A stretch of 64,000 nt of DNA from RYN-230 sp963793825 (GTDB lineage: Bacteria > Actinomycetota > Actinomycetes > Streptosporangiales > Streptosporangiaceae): assembly GCA_963793825.1 (NCBI GenBank), contig CAWCBE010000011.1:1-64000 (forward strand), written 5' to 3'. Position 1 is the stretch's first letter. Each line of letters opens with the position of its first letter. The notes beneath the pieces were generated by a model that was not told the origin of the DNA, did no database searches, and worked only from the letters and a program-made list of their open reading frames with translations. The position numbers and the translations under genes are program-made. Below, in pieces: positions 1-7,255 of this stretch.

Positions 1-366
1 GTCCGGGTAATGCGGGCATCCCTGACTCACCCGCCCCGGTAGTCCGGGTCGGCCACTGCAGGCTGCTCCGGCCGCAACTCACCCGGAACCGGGTTCGCAC
101 GGCGTGATGTTGACTTCAGCGACACCGGGATGTCGCTGAAGTCAACATCATCAGCCCGCCATGCGTGACGACCGGCACATCCGGCTCAGGAATTTCAGCT
201 ACCTCACGGCCCCCTCGGGCCGGCGGCCCGGGCATATGTGCAGGCCGTTACAGAGCTGGCCGTCCTATGTCTTTTGGGTGAAATCTGCCGCGCGCCCCTC
301 GGCGAGGGCACCGGGCGTTCGTACAGTGGTATAGACCAATCACCCGGGTGGTGGAAGGCGAACACG
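1..366. other. Left-edge non-coding stretch with one large hairpin
   Basis: No convincing protein gene is visible here. Reading frames that cross it have no family signature and continue into the pyruvate kinase remnant or the tRNA on the wrong strand. The only structured element is the perfect inverted repeat at 105-150. The final 30 bases before 367 carry a GGAAGG ribosome binding site and must contain the promoter that once drove pyruvate kinase. Confidence 0.6.
105..150. repeat. Perfect 20-bp inverted repeat with 6-base loop
   Basis: Arms 105-124 and 131-150 are exact reverse complements (20 of 20) around the loop ccggga. There is no T-run on either side. The arms are noticeably less GC-rich than the surroundings. 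It could be an actinobacterial I-shaped terminator for a gene left of the window, or an end-relic of a mobile element. No second copy was recognised in the window. Confidence 0.75.
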
Positions 367-594
367 ATGAGCCGCCGCGCGAAGATCGTCCGCACGCTGG
401 GCCCGGCGGCGCGGCGGCTGGCCCGGTACCGGTCGCCGATCCCGCTGCTGGCGTTCAGCCCGCTGCCCAGCACGCGCAGCCAGCTGGCCCTGAGCTGGGG
501 AGTGGAGACGTTCATCGTGCCCCCGGCCCGGCACACCGACGACATGGTGCCCCGCATCGGGGACGCGGCCGCCCTTGGTTCAGGAATCGGCTGA
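367..594 (+). pseudogene. pyk: Pyruvate kinase remnant with large in-frame internal deletions
   Basis: The 75-codon frame begins MSRRAKIVRTLGPA, the normal N-terminus of actinobacterial pyruvate kinase. It then jumps directly to the C-terminal allosteric domain, read as ARRLARYRSPIPLLAFSP, then RSQLALSWGVE, then HTDDMV. The last residues, RIGDA, resemble the extreme C-terminus of the enzyme, which suggests a second internal deletion. A normal enzyme is about 470-480 residues, so roughly 85 percent, including the whole TIM-barrel active site, is missing. The joins keep the frame open, and the GGAAGG ribosome binding site before ATG 367 survives. It cannot have kinase activity. Pyk, a tRNA-Leu and the PdtaR regulator are commonly neighbours in actinomycetes, so the location looks ancestral. 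An assembly collapse is possible; a functional pyk would then lie elsewhere or be hidden here. Confidence 0.75.
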
Positions 595-625
595 CGGCAA
601 TGGAGGCGGATGAGATGACAACAGG

Positions 626-699
626 TGCCCCGGGTGGGATTCGAACCCACACTGCATGGTTTTTGAGACCATGGACTCTGCCGGTTGGTCTACCGGGGC
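626..699 (-). tRNA. tRNA with anticodon CAA (Leu), class I shape
   Basis: Reading the minus strand from 699: 7-bp acceptor stem GCCCCGG pairing with CCGGGGC, a 3-bp D stem GAC/GTC with the GG pair in the loop, a 5-bp anticodon stem ATGGT/ACCAT, and loop CTCAAAA. A 5-base variable region GCAGT is followed by T stem GTGGG/CCCAC with TTCGAAT loop, and A73. The next two bases are CC but the final A of CCA is not encoded. U33 fixes the anticodon as CAA, which reads the leucine codon UUG. Leucine tRNAs are normally class II with a long variable arm; this one lacks it, which is the odd point. All stems pair perfectly, so it does not look decayed. Confidence 0.85.
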
Positions 700-763
700 G
701 GGAGCGCCGGGCCGCTCAGGGGCGCCTCGGCCGAACGTCAATCTACCTGGTAACGGTACGATC

Positions 764-1417
764 GTGAGCGTGAGTCAGACCCCATTGCGAGTATTGATCG
801 CCGAAGACGAGGCGCTGATCCGCCTCGACCTCAAGGAGATGCTTGAGGAAGAGGGCTACGCCGTGGTCGGCGAGGCGGCCGACGGCCAGGCGGCCGTGGA
901 GCTGGCCGGCAAGCTCCGGCCCGACCTCGTCATCCTGGACGTGAAGATGCCCGTCCTGGACGGGATCTCAGCCGCCGAGCAGGTCGCGGCCGAGCACATC
1001 GCACCGGTGGTCATCCTGACCGCGTTCTCGCAGCGGGAACTGGTCGAGCGGGCCCGTGATGCGGGCGCCATGGCCTACCTGGTCAAGCCGTTCACCAAAG
1101 CGGACCTGGTGCCGGCCATCGAGATCGCGGTCAGCCGGTTCCAGGAGGTGGCCGCGCTCGAGGGCGAAGTCGACACGCTCAAGGACCGGCTCGAGGTCCG
1201 CAAGCTCCTCGACCGGGCCAAGGGCAAGCTCCAGGCCGAGCAGGGGCTGTCCGAGCCGGACGCGTTCCGGTGGATCCAGAAGACCTCAATGAACCAGCGG
1301 CTGGCCATGCGCACGGTGGCCGAGCGGGTGATCGAGGGAACCATGGGCCCGAACGTGCCGGCCGCCGAGGTAGCGGACAGTAAGCCCGGGGCGGGGGCGG
1401 ACGAGAGCGGCGGCTGA
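764..1417 (+). CDS. pdtaR: ANTAR-domain response regulator, PdtaR type
   Basis: The 217-residue protein is a cytoplasmic two-component response regulator whose output binds RNA rather than DNA. The N-terminal receiver shows the acidic pair EDE in RVLIAEDEALIRLD, the phosphoacceptor Asp in VILDVKMPVLDG, the switch Thr in ILTAFSQ and the Lys in YLVKPF. A coiled linker of about 40 residues leads to a C-terminal ANTAR domain (FRWIQKTSMNQRLAMRTVAERVIEG), the fold that binds tandem hairpins and causes antitermination. GTG 764 was preferred because the longer frame to 656 would run through the tRNA; GTG 770 is also possible. The partner kinase (PdtaS type) is not in the window. The C-terminal tail is low complexity. 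Confidence 0.9.
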   Translation: MSVSQTPLRVLIAEDEALIRLDLKEMLEEEGYAVVGEAADGQAAVELAGKLRPDLVILDVKMPVLDGISAAEQVAAEHIAPVVILTAFSQRELVERARDAGAMAYLVKPFTKADLVPAIEIAVSRFQEVAALEGEVDTLKDRLEVRKLLDRAKGKLQAEQGLSEPDAFRWIQKTSMNQRLAMRTVAERVIEGTMGPNVPAAEVADSKPGAGADESGG

Positions 1418-1868
1418 GGGGCCGCCAGCCGCGACGGCGGTGCCCGGCCAGCCGCGACGGCGGTGCACCGACCGCCCCGGGGCGGCGGGGATGGCCGCGC
1501 ACGGCGCCCAGGCGGCGGCTGAGGCGCGCGCCGGGCCGGGAGGGTGGCGCGGGGCGCCTGCGGGCGTCCCTGAGCGCTGGCGCGCCTGCAGGCGGTCGCT
1601 GAGGGACGGCCCGGATCGAGCCCGGGGAACCTTTGGTGCCGTGTCGGCCTTCCCCGGGCCGACATGTTCTCTACTCAGTTCCCCGGACTCGCGACCTCCA
1701 CGGTAGCGAGGTGCCCCCGCGCTGCGCAAAGGGGCCGTCATCCCCTGGCCGGTTTGTGATTTCCGCCCCGTAACGTGCGGTTTCCGGTGATTGTCCGGGT
1801 ATGGCCGGGCCCAGCGGGCCGCGGCGGCCGGGCCTGATCGCGGCCCCGGGCCGGGACCCGGTCCCCGC
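1418..1868. other. Intergenic region with 23-bp tandem duplication
   Basis: This 451-base gap between convergent pdtaR and the thioesterase contains no supported gene; the open frames in it are GC-driven shadows. It holds a near-exact tandem duplication with 23-base period (1424-1443 and 1447-1466 share 20 of 20 bases) just after the pdtaR stop. Several shorter GC-rich inverted repeats could help terminate both flanking genes. Confidence 0.55.
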
Positions 1869-2300
1869 TCAGGCCCCGGCCGGAACCCGGTCCCGGATCA
1901 GGCAGGTGAGCCGGGCCGTGCACACCCGCCGGTCCTGATCGTCGCTGATCACGATCTCGTAACAGACCAGGGTCCGCCCGCCGTTCAGCCGGGTGGCGAC
2001 GCCGGTGACCTGACCGTCCGGCGCCGCACGGTGGTGCGTCGCGCTGATCTCGATGCCGACCACATAGTGGCCCGGGCCGCTGTGCAGCGCGGCGCCCAGC
2101 GAGCCGAGCGTCTCGGCCAGCACGCACGAGGCGCCCCCGTGCAGCAGGCCGTAAGGCTGCGTGTTGCCGTCCACCGGCATGGTCCCGGTGACCCGTTCTG
2201 CGCTGGCACTGGTAACGACGATGCCCATCCGGTCCGTCAGGCGGCCCTCGCTCATCGTGAGGAAGTCGGCCATGATCTCGCCGGAGCTGTCCTGGTCCAC
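1869..2300 (-). CDS. Hotdog-fold acyl-CoA thioesterase, PaaI family
   Basis: This 143-residue protein is a single hotdog domain of the PaaI/YdiI type, which hydrolyses acyl- or aryl-CoA thioesters in the cytoplasm. Diagnostic is the segment PYGLLHGGASCVLAETLGS. Its HGG motif sits on the hotdog helix turn, and the helix Glu is the usual catalytic carboxylate. VVGIEISATHHRA and TCLIRDR form the flanking strands. GTG 2300 was chosen because GGGAGGAG lies six bases upstream; the frame continues further but the extra residues are proline/glycine-rich and unlike the family. In actinomycetes such genes are often found near polA. A role as DHNA-CoA thioesterase of menaquinone synthesis is possible, but the substrate cannot be read from sequence. 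Confidence 0.85.
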   Translation of the reverse strand: MDQDSSGEIMADFLTMSEGRLTDRMGIVVTSASAERVTGTMPVDGNTQPYGLLHGGASCVLAETLGSLGAALHSGPGHYVVGIEISATHHRAAPDGQVTGVATRLNGGRTLVCYEIVISDDQDRRVCTARLTCLIRDRVPAGA

Positions 2301-2634
2301 CGTGTCTCCTCCCAGTGCCGCCGGGCGACCCGCCTGCGGGCCCGCGCCGGCCTGCGCTGCCGGATCGTACCGGAAGCCTCGGCCGGTCCGGCCTGGCCAT
2401 TGATGGGGCGGCCTGCCCCGGCGGCCCGGCCCGGCCCGGCCTGCTCCCCGGCGGCGCTGGCCCCGGGCACCGGCCACTCAGCCGCCCTGGTCCCTGGCGT
2501 CCCGCGGGGCACAGATCACAAAAGATCGCGATTTATCGGCTGAAAAGGTGGCGCATCTCACAGGTGAGCGTTAACAATGCCCCGTGGGGGCCGTCTGTGC
2601 CGGCTCCCGGGAACCCAACGAAGGGAGTCTCACC
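2301..2634. promoter_or_regulatory. Divergent promoter region of thioesterase and epimerase
   Basis: This 334-base gap separates two divergently read genes. Its right part, about 2515-2580, is the only locally AT-richer stretch and probably carries the promoter and leader of the secreted epimerase. GGGA precedes ATG 2635. I do not recognise a riboswitch or a known operator in it. Confidence 0.45.
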
Positions 2635-3993
2635 ATGCGTCTGTCATTAAGGGGAAGGCTGGGCTCACCGGCCATCCGGTTCGGCGTGGTCGCTGTCACC
2701 GCCGTGGCCACGGCCGGAACACTCGGAATGACCGCGGCCAACGCCACCTCGTCCGGTCACTCGGGCGGCTGCTCCCCCACGGTGACCAGGCAGTACTTCG
2801 GCTCCACGATCGAGCCCTACACGCACAAGAACACCCCGGTATTCCGGTACACGCTGACCAACTGCCGGGGGATGCAGGTCAGGATCCTCAGCTACGGCGG
2901 CATCGTCCAGTCGATCGACGTCCCGTCGCGCTCCGGCGCCGAGGCCGACGTGGTGCTGGGCTTCAAGACGCTCCAGGATTACGTGAAGTTCGTCAGCCCG
3001 CCGGTGATCGCGAACGGTGGCCCGTACTTTGGTGAGACGATCGGCCGGTTCGGCAACCGGATCGCCAAGGGCACCTTCCACCTCAACGGCAAGACCTACA
3101 CGCTGCCGATCAACAACGGCGTGAATGCGCTGCACGGCGGGCTGGTCGGCTTCGGCAACCACATCTGGGCGTCCCACGCGGTCCACGGCCTGGGGACCGC
3201 AGGCGTCCAGCTGACGCTGGTCAGCCCCAACGGCGACGCCGGCGGGGCCAAGGGATCCCTCGGCTGCCCGAACGGCTGCACCGGGTACCCGGCCAAGCTG
3301 ACCGTGACGGTCACCTACACGCTGAACAATAAGGGCCAGCTCGGAATCCACTACAACGCGCACAACGATTCCAAGCGGCTGGCCACGGTGCTGAACCTGA
3401 CCAACCACAGCTACTTCAACCTGGCTGGCGAAGGGTCTGCGGCTGGCTCCGCGTACCGGCAGTTCGTCCAGATCAATGCGAACAGCTACTCGCCGACCGA
3501 CAGCACCCAGATTCCGCTGCCACTGGCGCACGGGGTGCCGGTCGCCGGCACGCCGTTCGACTTCCGCGCGCCGCACACCATCGGCTCGCGGATCAGCGAC
3601 GTCAGCGCGCCGGACAACGTCCCGGCCAGCTTCGCTGGGGCCACCGGGGGCAAGAGCCAGCTGCTCATCGCCCAGGGGTATGACCACAACTGGATCCTGA
3701 ACCCTGGTCACTTCGGCCCGCACGGCCTCAACCTGGCCGCCCGGGCCTTCGACCCGGCCAGCGGCCGACTGCTGACCGTCTGGACCGACCAGCCGGGCGT
3801 GCAGTTCTACAGCGGCAACTTCCTCAACGGAACCCTGGTGGGCATCAGCGGCAAGACGTACCGGCAGGGTGCGGGTTACACCTTCGAGACCCAGCACTTC
3901 CCGGACTCGCCCAACCAGCCGTCCTTCCCGTCAACCGTGCTCGGCGCCGGGAACACGTTCACATCCACCACGATTTTCGCGTTCAACTCCTGA
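2635..3993 (+). CDS. Secreted aldose 1-epimerase (galactose mutarotase)
   Basis: The 452-residue protein interconverts alpha and beta anomers of aldoses such as galactose. Family motifs appear in order: GRFGNRIAKGTF, GVNALHGGLVGF with the substrate His, LTNHSYFNLAGE with the catalytic His, DHNWIL, and GVQFYSGNFLNG. The catalytic Glu is in FETQHFPDSPNQPSFP. Unlike cytoplasmic GalM (about 340-350 residues), it starts with a positively charged segment and a hydrophobic stretch ending near ANATSSG, a Sec signal peptide, so it should act outside the membrane. Several cysteines in the mature part (for example CPNGC) fit an exported protein. ATG 2635 follows GGGAG at a normal distance. It stands alone and ends in a strong hairpin terminator. 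Confidence 0.92.
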   Translation: MRLSLRGRLGSPAIRFGVVAVTAVATAGTLGMTAANATSSGHSGGCSPTVTRQYFGSTIEPYTHKNTPVFRYTLTNCRGMQVRILSYGGIVQSIDVPSRSGAEADVVLGFKTLQDYVKFVSPPVIANGGPYFGETIGRFGNRIAKGTFHLNGKTYTLPINNGVNALHGGLVGFGNHIWASHAVHGLGTAGVQLTLVSPNGDAGGAKGSLGCPNGCTGYPAKLTVTVTYTLNNKGQLGIHYNAHNDSKRLATVLNLTNHSYFNLAGEGSAAGSAYRQFVQINANSYSPTDSTQIPLPLAHGVPVAGTPFDFRAPHTIGSRISDVSAPDNVPASFAGATGGKSQLLIAQGYDHNWILNPGHFGPHGLNLAARAFDPASGRLLTVWTDQPGVQFYSGNFLNGTLVGISGKTYRQGAGYTFETQHFPDSPNQPSFPSTVLGAGNTFTSTTIFAFNS

Positions 3994-4054
3994 CCGCCGG
4001 TCCGGTCCGGCCGGGAACCGCGTCAGCGGAACCCGGAATCGGGCCGGCCATTGA

Positions 4055-4096
4055 TGCGGCCCGGTGGCCACCGTTCCCGGTGGCCACCGGGCCGCA
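4055..4096 (+). terminator. Hairpin terminator after the epimerase gene
   Basis: Arms 4055-4073 and 4078-4096 are perfect 19-bp reverse complements around a 4-base loop (ttcc). No T-run follows, as is usual for actinomycete I-shaped terminators. It lies between the epimerase stop and polA. Confidence 0.8.
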
Positions 4097-4162
4097 ACCA
4101 TGTCCGCGGCGACCTGGTGCCGCGGGCCCGCCACTGTCCGGGCAGGCCACTAGACTCGCTGC

Positions 4163-6925
4163 GTGGCGACGAAGCCGACCCCCTCACCCGCATCCGGCCC
4201 CCCCGCGACCAGGGACCGGCTGCTGCTGCTGGATGGGCATTCCCTGGCCTACCGGGCCTTCTTCGCGCTGCCCCCGGAGAATTTCTCCACCACCACCGGG
4301 CAGCCGACCAACGCGGTGTACGGCTTCACCGCCATGCTCATCAACGTCATCCGGGACGAGCAGCCCACCCACGTCGCGGTGGCCTTCGACCGCGGCGAGC
4401 CGACCTTCCGGCACGAGCAGTACGTCGAGTACAAGGCGAACCGGCGGGAGACCCCGGCCGACTTCCGCAGCCAGCTCAGCCTGATCTTCGAGGTGCTGGA
4501 CGCACTGGGCATCGCCCGGCTGTCCGTGGCCGGCTACGAGGCCGACGACATCATCGCCACGCTGGCCACCCGCGCCGCTGACAACGGCATGGACGTCGTC
4601 ATCGTGACCGGCGACCGGGACGCCTTCCAGCTGATCAGTGAGGCCGTCACGGTGCTGAAGACCGGCCGGGGGGTCAGCGAGACGGTCCGCTTCACGCCCG
4701 AGCGGCTGCTGGAGATTTACGGGCTGACCCCGGCCCAGTACCCAGACTTCGCGGCGGTCCGCGGCGACCCCAGTGACAACCTGCCCAACATCCCCGGCGT
4801 GGGGGAGAAGACCGCGGCCAAATGGATCACCGAGTTCGGCTCGCTGACCGCGCTGGCTGACCGGGTGGACGAGGTCAAGGGCAAGGCGGGCGACAAGCTG
4901 CGTGAGCACCTGGGCAACGTGCTGCGCAACCGGCAGCTCACCGAGCTGGCCCGGGACGTGCCGCTCGACGTCGGCCCGCACGAGCTGCGACCGGTGCCCT
5001 GGGACCGGGAGCAGATCCACCAGCTGTTTGACACGCTCCAGTTCCGCGTCCTGCGCGACCGTCTCTACACCACGTTGCCCAACGGGATCACCGGGGCCGC
5101 TGCCGCTGCCGAGGCCGCGGCCGAGCCGGGCGCGGCCTTCGAGGTGGACATCGCCCGGCCCGGCCCCGGCGAGCTGGTCTCGTGGCTGGCCGAGCACGCC
5201 AGCACCGAGGGCCGCTCCGGCGTGGCCGCCAGCGGGACCTGGGGACGCGGCACCGGGCGGCTGGACGGCCTGGCACTGGCCACCCCGGACGGCGCGGGCG
5301 CGTTCATCGACCCGGCCGCGCTGACCGAGGAGGACGAGCAGGCCCTGGCCGCCTGGCTGGCCAGCCCGGCCCGGCCCAAGGCGCTGCACGACGCCAAGGG
5401 GCCGATGCATGCGCTGGCCGCCCACGGGCTCCGGCTGGCCGGGCTGACCACGGACACCGCCCTCGCCGCCTACCTGGCGCTGCCCGGCCAGCGCTCGTTC
5501 GACCTGGCCGATCTCGCCCTGCGCTACCTGCGGAAGGAGCTCGGCGCCGCGGACGGCGGCACCGCCACCGGCCAGCTGGCCCTCGACCTGACCGGGGAGG
5601 AAGACGGCGAGGCGGAGGCGGCCATCGCGCTGGTGCTGCGGGCACGGGCCACGGCTGAGCTCGGCGATGCCCTCGACGCCGACCTGGACCGGCGCGGCGC
5701 CAGCGAGCTACTCCGGGACGTGGAGCTGCCGCTGGTCAGCGTGCTGGCCGGGATGGAGCAGGCCGGGATCGCCGCGGACACCGACCACTTCGCCGCGATG
5801 TCGGCCAGCCTGGGCGGCGAGGTGAAGGCAGCCGAGCAGGCCGCGTTCGCCGCGGTGGGCCACGAGTTCAACCTGGGCTCGCCCAAGCAGCTGCAGGAAG
5901 TGCTGTTCACCGAGCTGGGGCTGCCCAAGACCAAACGGATCAAGACCGGGTACACCACCGACTCCGAGGCGCTGACCAGCCTGCTGGCCCAGACCGGGCA
6001 CCCGGTGCTGGCGCACCTGCTGCGCTACCGCGATGTGGCCAAGCTCAAGAGCATCGTGGACACCCTGGTGCCGATGGCCGGCGAAGACGGCCGGATCCAC
6101 ACCACCTACAACCAGATGATCGCGGCGACCGGCCGGCTCTCATCCACCGACCCGAACCTGCAGAACATCCCCATCCGCACCGAGGAGGGGCGGCGGATCC
6201 GGCAGGGCTTCGTGGTCGGCCCCGGGTACGAGACGCTGCTCACCGCGGACTACAGCCAGATCGAGCTGCGCATCATGGCTGACCTGTCCGGGGACACCGC
6301 ACTGGAGGAGGCGTTCAGCTCCGGCCGTGACTTCCATGCCGAGACCGCGTCGCGCGTGTTCGGGGTGCCCACTGACGAGGTCACGCCCGAGATGCGCAGC
6401 AAGATCAAGGCGATGAACTACGGGCTGGCCTACGGGCTGTCCGCCTACGGCCTGTCCCAGCAGCTGCGCATCAGCGCCGAGGAAGCGCGCGGCCTGATGG
6501 ACGAGTACTTCCAGCAGTTCGGCGGCATCCGAGACTACCTGAACGCGGTGGTGGGCCAGGCACGCATGGACGGGTACACCCAGACCATCATGGGCCGCCG
6601 CCGTTACCTGCCCGACCTCACCTCGGACAACCGGCAGCGCCGCGAGATGGCGGAGCGGATGGCGCTGAACGCGCCCATCCAGGGCTCGGCCGCGGACATC
6701 ATCAAGGTGGCCATGCTCCGGGTCAACGCAGCCCTGCGGGACCGGGGGCTGCGCTCCCGGATGCTGCTCCAGGTCCACGATGAGCTGGTCTTCGAGGTCG
6801 CCCCGGGCGAGCTCGACACCCTGCGCAGCATCGTCCCGCAGACCATGTCCGCCGCCTTCGACCTGCGGGTGCCGCTGCAGGTGTCGCTGGGCACCGGCCG
6901 TTCCTGGGCCGAAGCCGGGCACTGA
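4163..6925 (+). CDS. polA: DNA polymerase I
   Basis: The 920-residue enzyme fills gaps and removes RNA primers during replication and repair. The N-terminal 5'-nuclease domain (about residues 15-310) shows LLLLDGHSLAYRAFF, GYEADDIIATLA, VTGDRDAFQLI and the helix-hairpin-helix IPGVGEKTA. The central domain (about 320-520) keeps the 3'-5' exonuclease fold but not the DEDD acidic residues: its first strand reads GVAASGTWGRG. Proofreading is therefore probably absent, as in other actinobacterial Pol I. The polymerase domain has motif A DYSQIELRIMADLSGD (about 696), motif B KIKAMNYGLAYG (about 747) and motif C QVHDELVFEV (about 871). It starts at GTG 4163 and is monocistronic between hairpins. Confidence 0.98.
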   Translation: MATKPTPSPASGPPATRDRLLLLDGHSLAYRAFFALPPENFSTTTGQPTNAVYGFTAMLINVIRDEQPTHVAVAFDRGEPTFRHEQYVEYKANRRETPADFRSQLSLIFEVLDALGIARLSVAGYEADDIIATLATRAADNGMDVVIVTGDRDAFQLISEAVTVLKTGRGVSETVRFTPERLLEIYGLTPAQYPDFAAVRGDPSDNLPNIPGVGEKTAAKWITEFGSLTALADRVDEVKGKAGDKLREHLGNVLRNRQLTELARDVPLDVGPHELRPVPWDREQIHQLFDTLQFRVLRDRLYTTLPNGITGAAAAAEAAAEPGAAFEVDIARPGPGELVSWLAEHASTEGRSGVAASGTWGRGTGRLDGLALATPDGAGAFIDPAALTEEDEQALAAWLASPARPKALHDAKGPMHALAAHGLRLAGLTTDTALAAYLALPGQRSFDLADLALRYLRKELGAADGGTATGQLALDLTGEEDGEAEAAIALVLRARATAELGDALDADLDRRGASELLRDVELPLVSVLAGMEQAGIAADTDHFAAMSASLGGEVKAAEQAAFAAVGHEFNLGSPKQLQEVLFTELGLPKTKRIKTGYTTDSEALTSLLAQTGHPVLAHLLRYRDVAKLKSIVDTLVPMAGEDGRIHTTYNQMIAATGRLSSTDPNLQNIPIRTEEGRRIRQGFVVGPGYETLLTADYSQIELRIMADLSGDTALEEAFSSGRDFHAETASRVFGVPTDEVTPEMRSKIKAMNYGLAYGLSAYGLSQQLRISAEEARGLMDEYFQQFGGIRDYLNAVVGQARMDGYTQTIMGRRRYLPDLTSDNRQRREMAERMALNAPIQGSAADIIKVAMLRVNAALRDRGLRSRMLLQVHDELVFEVAPGELDTLRSIVPQTMSAAFDLRVPLQVSLGTGRSWAEAGH

Positions 6926-7255
6926 CCTCGCTGCGGTGGGCCCGGCGCGCGGGCCGTCTCACCGGCGTCGGCATGGCTGGCCTGGACCCGTCCGGGCCCG
7001 GCCGGCACGGGTAACGATCACGTGGCGATCAGGGGCTGCGATTGACCATGTGGCCGAGCTCTCATATCCTGAGCGCTGCGCCGTGTTCTGGTGCAGTCCC
7101 GCCGTGGCCGGGTATGGCCGGGGCCAGCCGAGAGGGTGGCCGTGGCTCGCCGGGTCGGCCAGGCGAATCCAGTTCACCTGATAATCGCCCTCAAACGGGT
7201 TATCAGTACAGCGCGTCCACCACTACATTTCCTGTCCGCCGGAGCCAACCAACAC
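6926..7255 (+). promoter_or_regulatory. polA-rpsA intergenic region and rpsA leader
   Basis: This 330-base gap holds a short GC hairpin after polA (ggcccg/cgggcc, 6939-6955). It should also hold the rpsA promoter. Closer to rpsA there is a stem-loop with outer arms ctgataa (7178-7184) and ttatcag (7200-7206) and an inner ccc/ggg stem, ending 49 bases before the start codon. Because S1 is autoregulated through its leader in other bacteria, this stem is a candidate control element. That role is inferred. Confidence 0.5.

Noticed and set aside
656..763. An N-terminal extension of the PdtaR regulator
   Set aside because: The frame would run through the tRNA and lacks family similarity; GTG 764 is the natural start.
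7091..7255. An upstream start for ribosomal protein S1
   Set aside because: The extra 55 residues have no S1 family match and cover the leader stem-loop.
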